This document shows, one piece after another, positions 33,472 through 42,316 of a DNA stretch of 64,000 nt. The stretch spans positions 124,001 to 188,000 of the forward strand of contig JAZQKK010000018.1 in assembly GCA_045542115.1 (NCBI GenBank). Reading direction: 5' to 3'. The notes below the pieces were generated by a model that ran no database searches, was not told where the DNA came from, and saw only the letters and a list, made by a program, of their open reading frames with translations. Each line of letters starts with the position of its first letter. Positions within the stretch are counted from its first letter, which is position 1. The DNA comes from RGIG995 sp045542115. Lineage in GTDB: Bacteria; Bacillota; Clostridia; Oscillospirales; UBA644. Position numbers and translations under genes: made by a program.

Positions 33472-34230
33472 ATGAAACTGAACAAAAGAAAGATTTTCGT
33501 CATTGCCATCGCTCTTTGCCTGACGGCAATTCTGTCTTTTAGCACGTTGGCTTGGTTTACTGCGAACGATTCCGTAACCAACGAATTCCTGTTTGCAGAC
33601 AGCGACGATGACGGAAACGTGGATTTCTCCATCGACGTATGGGAAACCGTTGACCCCGAACGAGACGGTACTACTGCGGAGGTCGGTAAGGGCGTTCGCG
33701 ATTCTGACGAACCCACCGTTACCTACGAAGAAGTTCTTCCCGGCGATGAATTGGTAAAAACCGCACACATTACCAACACCAGTTCCAGCGAAAGATATTC
33801 TCAGTACGTTCGTGCCACCATCATCCTCAAAGACCCCGCCGGTGCCTGGAAGAAGGCTTTTGACGAGGGAAGAATCGGTTTGAACGCTCAGGGAAGACCT
33901 TCTGCCCTGGACCTGCTGAACGAAATGTTTAAGACGGTGGATTACTCTAACACCTGGACCATCGTTCCCGGCAACGATTCTTGCGGCTACAATGACACCG
34001 ATAAGTGCTTCTACTGGACCTTCTATTACAATGCCAACAATGGCATCCTGGAAAAAGGTCAAACCGTAGAACTCTTTGACAAGGTGTTCATTCCCACCGG
34101 ACTGTTGGTGGAAGATGCTAACGGAATGTCCAGCACCTTTGAAATCGACGTAAAGGCAGAAGCAATCCAGGCGGAAAGCTTGAATCTGAGCTACCCCAAT
34201 GCAAACAACGCCTTTAAGTTGGTAGGTTGA
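33472..34230 (+). CDS. SipW-dependent exported protein 2
   Basis: 252 residues from ATG 33472 (AGAAAGG ahead). Leader KRKIFVIAIALCLTAILSFSTLAWFTANDSVTNEF, then an acidic beta-rich region (DSDDDGNVDFSIDVWETV) and a TasA-like core (YEEVLPGDELVKTAHITNTSSSERYSQYVRATI). Probably a second fibre or matrix subunit. Confidence 0.86.
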   Translation: MKLNKRKIFVIAIALCLTAILSFSTLAWFTANDSVTNEFLFADSDDDGNVDFSIDVWETVDPERDGTTAEVGKGVRDSDEPTVTYEEVLPGDELVKTAHITNTSSSERYSQYVRATIILKDPAGAWKKAFDEGRIGLNAQGRPSALDLLNEMFKTVDYSNTWTIVPGNDSCGYNDTDKCFYWTFYYNANNGILEKGQTVELFDKVFIPTGLLVEDANGMSSTFEIDVKAEAIQAESLNLSYPNANNAFKLVG

Positions 34231-34282
34231 TTTTAAATAGTTTTTTGTTCCACCAGCAATTGTTTATAGGAGACTATTTGAT

Positions 34283-35665
34283 ATGAAAAATACAAAACAG
34301 GCATTGATTTTCAGTGTTCTTGCACTGATCGTATGCTGTTCGATGTTTGTGGGAACCACCTTCGCGTGGTTCACCGACACTGTCACCTCCGGTTCCAACC
34401 AGATTCAGGCCGGGAATTTGAAGGTTGATATTGTGGACGAAGCAGGTACTTCTCTTGTGGGGAGCGGTCTTGCGTTCCAGAACAAAAACGGCGAAACCGA
34501 TATCCTGTGGGAACCCGGTGCAACCTTCCGCACCCAGGCGTTCAAAATTAAGAACGCGGGCAGCTTGGCGTTGAAATACCGTCTCGCCCTTACCGGTGTT
34601 ACCGGCAATGCGGAATTGTTGGACGTCATCTCCTTCTCCATTGTGAAGGCAGACGGAACGGCCATCGACCTTGCGGATTTTGAAGCGACGCTGAATGAAA
34701 GCGACGATCTGAGCGAAGCTCTTTACATTGAAGGTAAAATGGCGTCTTCCGCCACCAATACCTATCAGAATAAGACCTTGGACGGCATCGGCGTTACCGT
34801 GGTTGCCGGCCAGGCAATGCACGAAGACGACAGCTTCGGCAATACCTACGACCAGTTTGCCGAATATCCCACGACCAATCAGCCCCAGACTCCCACCTTT
34901 ACCGTGAGCACCGCAGCTCAGTTGCAGGCGGCAATGACCCCCACCGTTTCTAACGATAAGGTTATCGTGAACCTGGCGGATGACGTGGAACTTGCCGACG
35001 GCGAAGTCTGGACTCCGCTGAATCTGGAAGCATACAGCGGCAACGCCCGTAATATTGTTATCAACGGCAACGGCCACACCATCAAAGGGTTGAACGCTCC
35101 TCTAATTGGAATTGCATTCTTTGGGAATACCAGCGTGGAGATCAACGACCTTACGTTGGAAGAATGTGACGTCACCAGTTCTACGGACTATGCCGGAGCC
35201 TTTGCGGCTTACGTGGATAACTGTGCTTCTGTCAAATTATCCAACTGCCACTTGAAGAATTCTACGGTGGTAGGTGCTTCTTCCAGTTATGTCGGTGGGT
35301 TGATCGGTTATAGTTCCAGCCCCGTTACGATGGAAGACTGCTCCGTGATCGGTTGCGAAATTACCGGTGCCGGCAGCGTAGGTGCTTTGGCCGGAATGTT
35401 GTCCGTAGGTCAGACCGGGGACGTTGCTACCATCAGCAAGGTTTCCGTGATCGGAAATACTCTGACCTCTACGAAGAACGGTTCTTACCGTATCGGTGAA
35501 TTGTTCGGAACGACCAATATTCCCACCGTTAATCTGAGTAATATTACCACCGATGCAAACTCCTGCACCCAGAGTGGAAGCAACGGATTTGAAGGAACTG
35601 CCTCCAAGTGGATCGGTCGCAATCTCAGTACGGTAAACGGGGACACTTCCGCAAGCATCAATTAA
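34283..35665 (+). CDS. SipW-dependent exported protein 3 with beta-helix C-terminus
   Basis: 460 residues. Leader ends TTFAWFTDTVTSGSNQIQAGNLKVDI; residues about 30-200 are a TasA-like domain. Residues about 210-440 look like a right-handed parallel beta helix (INGNGHTIKGLNAPLIG, VEINDLTLEECDV, VKLSNCHLKNSTVVGASSSYVGGLIGYSS with GLUG-like turns). It is the largest substrate and could be an adhesin or polysaccharide-binding tip. Confidence 0.86.
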   Translation: MKNTKQALIFSVLALIVCCSMFVGTTFAWFTDTVTSGSNQIQAGNLKVDIVDEAGTSLVGSGLAFQNKNGETDILWEPGATFRTQAFKIKNAGSLALKYRLALTGVTGNAELLDVISFSIVKADGTAIDLADFEATLNESDDLSEALYIEGKMASSATNTYQNKTLDGIGVTVVAGQAMHEDDSFGNTYDQFAEYPTTNQPQTPTFTVSTAAQLQAAMTPTVSNDKVIVNLADDVELADGEVWTPLNLEAYSGNARNIVINGNGHTIKGLNAPLIGIAFFGNTSVEINDLTLEECDVTSSTDYAGAFAAYVDNCASVKLSNCHLKNSTVVGASSSYVGGLIGYSSSPVTMEDCSVIGCEITGAGSVGALAGMLSVGQTGDVATISKVSVIGNTLTSTKNGSYRIGELFGTTNIPTVNLSNITTDANSCTQSGSNGFEGTASKWIGRNLSTVNGDTSASIN

Positions 35666-35803
35666 CAAAATTTTTGTCCGTCCTATCCCTCTTTTCGAGG
35701 GATGGGCGGCGTTCAAAGAACGGAAGGCCTTTATATAATAAGGAAAACTTGTGTTCTTTGACCGTCGAAATACTTACTGTCAAACGAAAGGAGGAACGGC
35801 GTT

Positions 35804-36382
35804 ATGGGAAGAATAAAATGGAAATTTTTGACCATTTCCCTCGTTGCGATGATTTTAACTTTGCTTATGAATCCTACCCAGGCTTATTATACCACCGTGG
35901 GGAAAGCCACCAACGTTGTGACCTCCGGTGAGATTCAGTTTGTGATTCACGAAAAGACCTCCAACGGTGCGGATTTCCCCAAGGAAGGAGTCTTCGTGAT
36001 GCCCGGTGATGTTGTCGGCAAACGGGTCTACGTTGAGAATACTTGTACCCACCCCTTCTACCTTCGGGTGAAGCTGGTGTACGGGATCGATGCAGAAGAT
36101 CTCCCCTCCGAAGAATGTCTCCGTCTGAATATTAACGACGAAGAGTGGAATTATGTAGACGGATGGTATTATTACAGAGGCGTCGTTGCTCCCGGTACCG
36201 TGACCCCCGAGGTGTTCTCCCGGGTGGAGATTATCGGTTCCAAAGTGGATAACGCTTATTTGGGAAAAACCCTGTCGATTACGATAGATGCCCAAGCGGT
36301 GCAGAGTGAAAACAATCCGGTAGAAGGAACGGCCACGCATACTGCTTCCGGCTGGCCCCAGAAAGAAGGTGTCGGCCAATGA
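35804..36382 (+). CDS. SipW-dependent exported protein 4
   Basis: 192 residues. Leader ends PTQAYYTTVGKATNVVTSGEIQFVI, a variant with Y-Y in place of W/Y-F. The mature part (MPGDVVGKRVYVENTCTHPFYLRVKLVYGID) is the beta-rich accessory-subunit pattern. AAAGGAGG precedes the ATG. The stop overlaps the next start by four bases. Confidence 0.84.
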   Translation: MGRIKWKFLTISLVAMILTLLMNPTQAYYTTVGKATNVVTSGEIQFVIHEKTSNGADFPKEGVFVMPGDVVGKRVYVENTCTHPFYLRVKLVYGIDAEDLPSEECLRLNINDEEWNYVDGWYYYRGVVAPGTVTPEVFSRVEIIGSKVDNAYLGKTLSITIDAQAVQSENNPVEGTATHTASGWPQKEGVGQ

Positions 36383-37026
36383 GAAAGATGTTGATTGGAA
36401 TCCTTGCATTGGTTCTGTCCTTCGCTTGGGTCTTTCCCGGTGTTGCGGCAGAAAGCAACGTTTTATACGATGGGGATGCGGAAAAATTTATTTTCCTTCC
36501 GGGAAGTGAAGAATCCCCCACCGACTTGTTTTCCGCGTTTAAAGACGTAATGCCCGGAGACCGTATCGTTCAGCAAATTACCGTGAAAAACGATACGAAG
36601 CACAATAAAAAGGTAAAAATTTATCTTCGTTCTTTGGGTGCCGTGGAAGATGCGGAATTCTTGTCGAAGTTGAAATTGCAGGTGAAAAAATCTGCAACCA
36701 ACGAGATGGATTTTATGTTTGACGCTTCCGCCGACCAAACCGCACAACTGACCGACTGGGTTTACTTGGGAACGCTGTATTCCGGCGGCCGGGTCAATCT
36801 GGACGTAATTTTGGAAGTTCCGGTGGAATTGGATAATCGTTACAGTTCCCGCCTCGGGACCTTGGATTGGGAATTTAAGGTGGAAGGGTTTGAAATCGAA
36901 CCCACCGACCCGGAACCGGATAACCCCGGAACCGATGCTCGGGCGATATTGCCCTGGTGTGCCGGAGGCCTGTTGGCACTTTCGGGCGTTCTTTGGATTT
37001 CTCTGCGCAGAAAACAGCGCGTATAA
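36379..37026 (+). CDS. Exported protein with C-terminal membrane anchor
   Basis: 215 residues. It is the only substrate with an ordinary Sec signal (LALVLSFAWVFPGVAAE) and no A-W/Y-F motif. The mature part has the same beta-sandwich pattern as its neighbours (VMPGDRIVQQITVKNDTKHNKKVKIYLRSL); a C-terminal membrane helix (ILPWCAGGLLALSGVLWISL) and RRKQRV follow. I infer a membrane-anchored base or accessory subunit, comparable in role, not by homology, to TapA. Confidence 0.84.
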   Translation: MRKMLIGILALVLSFAWVFPGVAAESNVLYDGDAEKFIFLPGSEESPTDLFSAFKDVMPGDRIVQQITVKNDTKHNKKVKIYLRSLGAVEDAEFLSKLKLQVKKSATNEMDFMFDASADQTAQLTDWVYLGTLYSGGRVNLDVILEVPVELDNRYSSRLGTLDWEFKVEGFEIEPTDPEPDNPGTDARAILPWCAGGLLALSGVLWISLRRKQRV

Positions 37027-37059
37027 CATTCCCTAAGGGGAAGAAAGGAGGGGAAAAGT

Positions 37060-37734
37060 GTGTTTCCCGTTCGAAAAACCTATACGAAAATCGCTTTGAC
37101 CCTCAGTATCTTTTTGCTGATTTTGTGGGCCGTTCTGGGGACCGGAACCTCCCTTGCCTGGTTTACCGATACGACCCCTGTGGCGAAAAACACGTTCTTG
37201 GTCGGGGATTTGGATTTGACCGTTTCCCTTCGGGACCAGGACGGAAATTATACCCCCATTGATGAAGATACCAACGTGTTCGGAGATTCTGCTTTATACG
37301 AACCGGGATACGTGCAGCGGGTGATTTTAGAAGTGAAAAACGACGGCGACGTGCCCTTTGAATATCGTTTTTCCGTGGACGTAAATTCCGTTACCGTCGT
37401 GTCCGGTGTTTTGGGAAATGATATCTATCTTCCCGATTATCTTCGCTACGGCGTGATTTTTGCCGATACCGACAGGGAATTGCTCAATGGGTTTGACCGG
37501 CCCGACGGCGTGGATGCCTCCCAAGAGTCTTTCCCCAACCAAGGGCAGAATTATCCGTTGAATACCTACTCTCAGGCAGATTCTGTGACCCTTCAACCCG
37601 GCGATTGTCGGTATATTGCCCTGATCGTCCGGATGCCGGAGGAGATCGGAAATCTGGCGAATCACCGGGGGGATAAAGCTCCCGACGTGACCCTTGGAAT
37701 TACGGTGTTTGCAACCCAGGAAGGGACAATGTAA
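37060..37734 (+). CDS. SipW-dependent exported protein 5
   Basis: 224 residues from GTG 37060, with AAAGGAGG ahead. Leader ends TGTSLAWFTDTTPVAKNTFLVGDLDL. The mature part has the TasA-like arrangement (ALYEPGYVQRVILEVKNDGDVPFEYRFSVDV). Gene spacing is short on both sides. Confidence 0.86.
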   Translation: MFPVRKTYTKIALTLSIFLLILWAVLGTGTSLAWFTDTTPVAKNTFLVGDLDLTVSLRDQDGNYTPIDEDTNVFGDSALYEPGYVQRVILEVKNDGDVPFEYRFSVDVNSVTVVSGVLGNDIYLPDYLRYGVIFADTDRELLNGFDRPDGVDASQESFPNQGQNYPLNTYSQADSVTLQPGDCRYIALIVRMPEEIGNLANHRGDKAPDVTLGITVFATQEGTM

Positions 37735-37769
37735 TTCATTTTTAAATAAAAAGAAAGGAGAAGATGACA

Positions 37770-38690
37770 ATGAAACGATGGCTGCGGGAATTTTTCTACG
37801 TTCCCAAGCACGGCAAACTGCCCGAAAAAGTGTTGTTGACCCGCATCGGCCTGTCGATAGGTATAATGGTCACCTGTTTGATCGCATTGAGTTTGTCCGC
37901 TGTTGCATACTTCTCCTGCGATATTACTTCGATGGTGCAACCGCTGAAATCGGCGACGTTCCAACTGGACGTTTCGACCACAACGGCAGAAGCCTTGCCC
38001 AACGGTTCCTACCTTATGGATAATTCCGGAGAGACGACGGCGAACGATTTCTTGTTTACGCTGACTCTTCCTCCGCCTCCGCAATCCAATGCCACTACGG
38101 GCTTCTGTACGATCTGGGTGCAGACCGAAGAATCCGGTCCCCATCAAGAATTGTACACGGAACCCTTCGGCACGTTTGACGGTGCCCAACAACCGGTGAC
38201 CGAGCAGATTGTGTCGATTACCGTTCCCGCCGGAAAACAAGCGTGGATTTCCTTCCATCCCCAATGGGGAAGCCTTTCCGACAGTTACAGTGCCATTCCC
38301 CAGGTGGGTGGCGTCGTAGATTTGAACGGTTACGTTCCCTTCTCCGAAGTGATTCCTTCCGGTCCCATTCCCGGCACGGAAAACGACCCGGTTTCTCCCC
38401 CTGAGGACGAACCCGAGATTGACTCTGAGCTTGCCCCCGACGATGGCTTGGCGGATGACTTGCCCTTGGGTCCCGAGGAAGAACCGAACCTTTCGACGGA
38501 TTCTTCAACGGAGCAGACCCAGTCCATAGAACAGTCCGACGTTACGGATGCCGGAAGCACGGACGTTACGGACACGGGAAACAATTCCGATACGGGAAGT
38601 GATTCGTCTTCCCAGACTACCGATACACAAGACGTTACCGACGTCTCTGATTCTTCTGATAATACGACAGAACTTTCTGACGAAGCATAA
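37770..38690 (+). CDS. SipW-dependent exported protein 6 with acidic Ser/Thr/Asp tail
   Basis: 306 residues from ATG 37770 (AAAGGAG at better spacing than for ATG 37764). An unusually long N-region precedes the leader LSLSAVAYFSCDITSMVQPLKSATFQLDV. Residues about 60-200 are beta-rich; the last 110 are low complexity, Pro/Glu-rich then Ser/Thr/Asp repeats (SDVTDAG, TDVTDTG, SDTGSDSS). Such tails act as spacers or mediate cell wall or calcium contacts. Last gene of the locus. Confidence 0.84.
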   Translation: MKRWLREFFYVPKHGKLPEKVLLTRIGLSIGIMVTCLIALSLSAVAYFSCDITSMVQPLKSATFQLDVSTTTAEALPNGSYLMDNSGETTANDFLFTLTLPPPPQSNATTGFCTIWVQTEESGPHQELYTEPFGTFDGAQQPVTEQIVSITVPAGKQAWISFHPQWGSLSDSYSAIPQVGGVVDLNGYVPFSEVIPSGPIPGTENDPVSPPEDEPEIDSELAPDDGLADDLPLGPEEEPNLSTDSSTEQTQSIEQSDVTDAGSTDVTDTGNNSDTGSDSSSQTTDTQDVTDVSDSSDNTTELSDEA

Positions 38691-38696
38691 AATTAA

Positions 38697-38723
38697 GCCC
38701 CTTCCATTGGAAGGGGCGTTTTT
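38697..38723 (+). terminator. Terminator of the SipW locus
   Basis: GCCCCTTCC and GGAAGGGGC pair perfectly around ATT and are followed by GTTTTTG. It may also serve the convergent symporter gene. Confidence 0.88.
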
Positions 38724-38743
38724 GTTGCATCTTTATGGTGTTT

Positions 38744-40312
38744 TTAGGCTTCTTCCACCGTTCCGGTGCGGACGGCTTCGAAGTCTTCTTCAACCTCTTT
38801 TGCGGGCTTTTTGGTGAGCAGAGATACGACCAGGATGCAAAGGCTGGAAAAGAGGAATGCGGGGAGCAGTTCGTAGATGGCGAATACGCCGCCCAGCGTG
38901 CTGATGACCAATTTCCACAGGAAGACCATTCCGGCTCCACTCACCATTCCGGCGATGGCACCGGCCTTGGTGGTGCGTTTCCAGAACAGAGAGAACAGAA
39001 CCAGCGGTCCGAAGGTTGCGCCGAATCCTGCCCAAGCAAAGGAAACGATGGAGAAGATAACGCTGTCTTCATCCAAGGCAATGACAACGCCGATGATGGC
39101 TAAAACCAAGAGGGTGATTCTGGAAATCCACATTACCTTTTTATCGGAAGCCTTCTTATTGAAGATGCCTTGATAAATGTTTTTGGCAAAGGCGGACGCG
39201 GCGATAAGCAAATACGAGTCGGAAGAGCTGATGGTTGCCGCCAAAATTCCGGCCATTACAAACCCGGCAAGAATGGCGGGCAGAGAGGAGGTTGCAAGGG
39301 TAATAAAGATATTTTCCGCGGAGGCTTTGGTCAGATGGGCAACGGGGAAGAGCTGACGGCCCATAATTCCGATGAAGACTGCTACGGCCAGAGAAAGCAC
39401 GACCCAGACCATTGCGATTCTCCGGGACTGTTTCAGTTCCTTTTCTTTGCGAATCGCCATAAAGCGGAGAAGAACTTGGGGCATTCCGAAATATCCAAGT
39501 CCCCAAGCCATCATCGAAAAGACGTTCAAAAGCCCGTATTCTGCGGCGGCACCGAAGACCGGTTTTCCGGCTTCTACCAATTGGACCTTGTCAACCGTTT
39601 CCGGCGTGGCAAGACCGAAAAATTCCAAAAATCCGGGAATCTGGTTTGCGTTTTCAATTACGGCACCCAGACCGCCGGCGTTTATCGTACCGAGGGTAAC
39701 GATAACTCCCAAGGCGACAATCATTACGATAGCCTGCATAAAGTCCGAAGCGCTTTCCGCCAGGAATCCTCCCAGCAAAGTGTACAGAAGAACGAAAACC
39801 GCTCCCAAAATCATCATCGTTACGTAGGGTGCTCCAAAAAGGGTGGAGAACAATTTTCCGCAGGTGACAAAGCAGCTTGCCGCGTAGACCGTAAAGAAAA
39901 TAAGGATAAACGCCGCGGAAATGAAAAGGATGGTTTTCTTCTTTTCCCGGAACCGGTTGGAGAAGAATTCCGGCAAGGTTATGGAATTGTTGGCCCGGAT
40001 ACTGTACCGACGCAACCGCTTCGATACGATAAGCCAGTTGAAATACGTTCCCACCGCCAATCCGATGGCCGTCCAGGCCGCATCGGCAAGACCGCACCAA
40101 TAGGCGACGCCGGGTAACCCCATCAAAAGCCAGCCGCTCATATCCGAGGCTCCGGCACTCATTGCCGTGACCCAGGGACCAAGGGAACGGCCGCCCAAAA
40201 AGTATGCTTCGGAGTTTTTGTTGGCCCGTTTTGCATAAAGAATACCGATTCCGATAACGACTGCCATATAAATAACCATCGCAATCAGAATTTGTACCGT
40301 GTTTCCATTCAT
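38744..40312 (-). CDS. putP: Sodium/proline symporter (SSS family)
   Basis: 522 residues from ATG 40312 (CGGGAGG ahead). About 13 membrane segments with SSF signatures: SAGASDMSGWLLMGLPG, GGFLAESASDFMQAIVM, GILAATISSSDSYLLIAASAFAKNIYQ. PutP imports proline with sodium; related SSS members carry other substrates, so proline is likely but not certain. It has a near-consensus promoter at 40355-40383. Confidence 0.9.
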   Translation of the reverse strand: MNGNTVQILIAMVIYMAVVIGIGILYAKRANKNSEAYFLGGRSLGPWVTAMSAGASDMSGWLLMGLPGVAYWCGLADAAWTAIGLAVGTYFNWLIVSKRLRRYSIRANNSITLPEFFSNRFREKKKTILFISAAFILIFFTVYAASCFVTCGKLFSTLFGAPYVTMMILGAVFVLLYTLLGGFLAESASDFMQAIVMIVALGVIVTLGTINAGGLGAVIENANQIPGFLEFFGLATPETVDKVQLVEAGKPVFGAAAEYGLLNVFSMMAWGLGYFGMPQVLLRFMAIRKEKELKQSRRIAMVWVVLSLAVAVFIGIMGRQLFPVAHLTKASAENIFITLATSSLPAILAGFVMAGILAATISSSDSYLLIAASAFAKNIYQGIFNKKASDKKVMWISRITLLVLAIIGVVIALDEDSVIFSIVSFAWAGFGATFGPLVLFSLFWKRTTKAGAIAGMVSGAGMVFLWKLVISTLGGVFAIYELLPAFLFSSLCILVVSLLTKKPAKEVEEDFEAVRTGTVEEA

Positions 40313-40354
40313 ATGAAACCTCCCGTTTTTTGCATAATATTGCAATACTTATCT

Positions 40355-40383
40355 ATTATACCATAGATTTCTCCCATTGTCAA
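40355..40383 (-). promoter_or_regulatory. Promoter of the symporter gene
   Basis: Minus-strand TTGACA (40378-40383), 17-base spacer, TATAAT (40355-40360). A TATTGCAATA palindrome lies in the transcribed leader. Confidence 0.85.
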
Positions 40384-40615
40384 TGTGTAATTTGCAAAAA
40401 TTATTCAAAATGTATCATCCTTTTTATGAAGAGTTCATTGCGATAGCTCGGTTTTTTTGTTCAATATCTTTTAAAATTCTTCATTATGTTGTGGTTTTGC
40501 AAAAAACAGTAGCCGAAAAGATAAAAACTTTATCTGTTTTTATATTGATTTATGAAAAAAAATATGCTATAATGAATTTAAGATGGCGATAAGCCAAAAA
40601 AAGAGGAGGAATAGT
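40384..40615. other. AT-rich intergenic region between divergent transcription units
   Basis: No gene is seen here. It holds a small hairpin AGATAAA/TTTATCT (40519-40535) with a T-rich tail and, at its right end, the promoter of the sugar operon. Confidence 0.6.
40545..40573 (+). promoter_or_regulatory. Promoter of the sugar operon
   Basis: TTGATT (40545-40550), 17-base spacer, extended TGCTATAAT (-10 at 40568-40573). Confidence 0.75.
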
Positions 40616-41326
40616 ATGTATACCGTTCTTGCCATTTCCGCACATCCCGATGATGTTGAAATCGCTTGTGCCGGAACGCTTTTGAAATGCAAACAGCGGG
40701 GAGACCGGGTCGTGGTGTGTCATTTGAGTGACGGAGACCACGGTCACGTTATTATCCCCAAGGAGGAACTTTCCGTAATGCGCCAGGGGGAAGCCAAACG
40801 TGCCGGGGCGATGGGAGGGTTTGACGAAGTTATCTGGGGCGGTTTTCACGACCTTCAAATCTTTGACAACAACAAAGAAGCCCGGGATAAGGTGGTAGAC
40901 GTTATTAAGCGAGTCAACCCCGATTTTATCATCACCCACAATCCTGACGACTATATGCCCGACCACACTGCCACGTCCCGGTTGGTTTTCGACGCGTGCT
41001 TTACCGCAACGTTGCCCAACTACGTTTCCGGCGTGACCGGAAATGCCAAGATGGTTCCCGTTTATTATATGGATACCTTGGCCGGGGTCAACTTTAACCC
41101 CACCGAATACGTAGACGTAAGCCCCTTTATCGACAAAAAATTGGAAATGCTGGAATGTCACGAGTCCCAAATCGTATGGATGCGGGACCACGACCACATT
41201 GATTTTCCCGATATGGTGAAGACTTGCAGCCGGTACCGCGGTTATCAGTGCGGCGCCGATTACGCCGAAGGCTTCCGTCAATGCCAGGTCTATCTGAAAG
41301 GTACCACCAAGCGTTATCTCCCCTGA
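40616..41326 (+). CDS. PIG-L family deacetylase
   Basis: 236 residues from ATG 40616 (GAGGAGG ahead). Zinc site AHPDDVEIACAGT at the N-terminus and HNPDDYMPDHTATSRL. The family removes N-acetyl groups from GlcNAc-containing compounds. It starts a six-gene operon for sugar processing, which suggests an N-acetylated sugar or glycoside as operon substrate. Confidence 0.9.
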   Translation: MYTVLAISAHPDDVEIACAGTLLKCKQRGDRVVVCHLSDGDHGHVIIPKEELSVMRQGEAKRAGAMGGFDEVIWGGFHDLQIFDNNKEARDKVVDVIKRVNPDFIITHNPDDYMPDHTATSRLVFDACFTATLPNYVSGVTGNAKMVPVYYMDTLAGVNFNPTEYVDVSPFIDKKLEMLECHESQIVWMRDHDHIDFPDMVKTCSRYRGYQCGADYAEGFRQCQVYLKGTTKRYLP

Positions 41327-41366
41327 ATGTGAACATTATTTATCTATATAAAAAAGGAGACTTGTT

Positions 41367-42314
41367 ATGAACTTCAACGATACCGTAAAAGGCTCTGCTC
41401 TGGAAGGCTTCTATCCCGAAGGATGGGATTTTGCCAAAATTGACGCCTGCATCGGAGACCCTGCTACCATCACCGACCGCCAGCCCCATTGGAACCCCGG
41501 CTTTACTCCTGTTCGGTGCAACAGCCTGGGCGAATTTGAAACCTATATGGGCCACGAAATGGCAATGCAGATTCGTCTTGCCAAGGAACGGGGCGAAAAA
41601 TTGGCGATGATTCTTCCCGTAGGTCCTATGGGAATGTACAAATGGGTGGTTTACTTCTTGAAAGAATGGAAGGTTGCCTGCGACCACGTATATACCTTTA
41701 ATATGGACGAATGGGCCGACGGCGACGGAAATACCCTGTCTCCCGAAGATTCCGGTTCCTTCAAATACGCGATGGAAAACGCGCTGTTCAACCCCCTGGG
41801 TGAACTGACCGTTCCCGAAAATCAGCGGAACTTCGCCACCAAAGAAAATCTTCCCACCTATCCCGGCAAGATTGCCGCGTTGAAGGCGGAAGGTGCGAAA
41901 TTGGTTCTGGTTTACGGAATCGGCAGAATGTGTCACATCGCCTTCTGGGAACCCACCTTCGCCGCGGATTATGCTACCGCCGCCGAATGGGAAAAGGTTC
42001 CCTACCGTCTGGGCGCGAAGATTCATCCTCTGACCGTGGAACAGAATGCTCTGACCAGCTTCAAATCCCGTACTACCCTCGTTCCTTGCCGCGCCAACAC
42101 CATCGGTCCCGGTCTGTTCTTGCAGGCAGACTATGCCATCGGCGGTGCGGACGGGATTCTTGGCCGCGGGATGCAGTGGCAGGGGATGTCTTTGTGGATG
42201 ACCCTTCGTCACGAAACCACGCCCTGGATTACTTCTACCTATATCCCCACCCTCGCCGGCAGACTTTTCTTCCTGGACGAATTGGCCGGTCCGTTGGTGG
42301 CTGAGTGTAACTGA
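41367..42314 (+). CDS. Glucosamine-6-phosphate deaminase-like protein with altered active site
   Basis: 315 residues, longer than NagB (about 260). It keeps the NagB ring-opening Asp in TFNMDEW and the His and Glu of HIAFWEP, but the GxGxDGHIAFNEP motif reads GIGRMCHIAFWEP, so the aspartate corresponding to NagB Asp141 is Met. It may isomerise or deaminate a different amino sugar. It follows the deacetylase and precedes a sugar kinase. Confidence 0.85.
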   Translation: MNFNDTVKGSALEGFYPEGWDFAKIDACIGDPATITDRQPHWNPGFTPVRCNSLGEFETYMGHEMAMQIRLAKERGEKLAMILPVGPMGMYKWVVYFLKEWKVACDHVYTFNMDEWADGDGNTLSPEDSGSFKYAMENALFNPLGELTVPENQRNFATKENLPTYPGKIAALKAEGAKLVLVYGIGRMCHIAFWEPTFAADYATAAEWEKVPYRLGAKIHPLTVEQNALTSFKSRTTLVPCRANTIGPGLFLQADYAIGGADGILGRGMQWQGMSLWMTLRHETTPWITSTYIPTLAGRLFFLDELAGPLVAECN

Positions 42315-42316
42315 TT

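Noticed and set aside
39170..40117. Plus-strand open frame of 315 codons opposite the symporter
   Set aside because: Antisense of a hydrophobic membrane protein; very charged composition, no recognisable family, no ribosome site.
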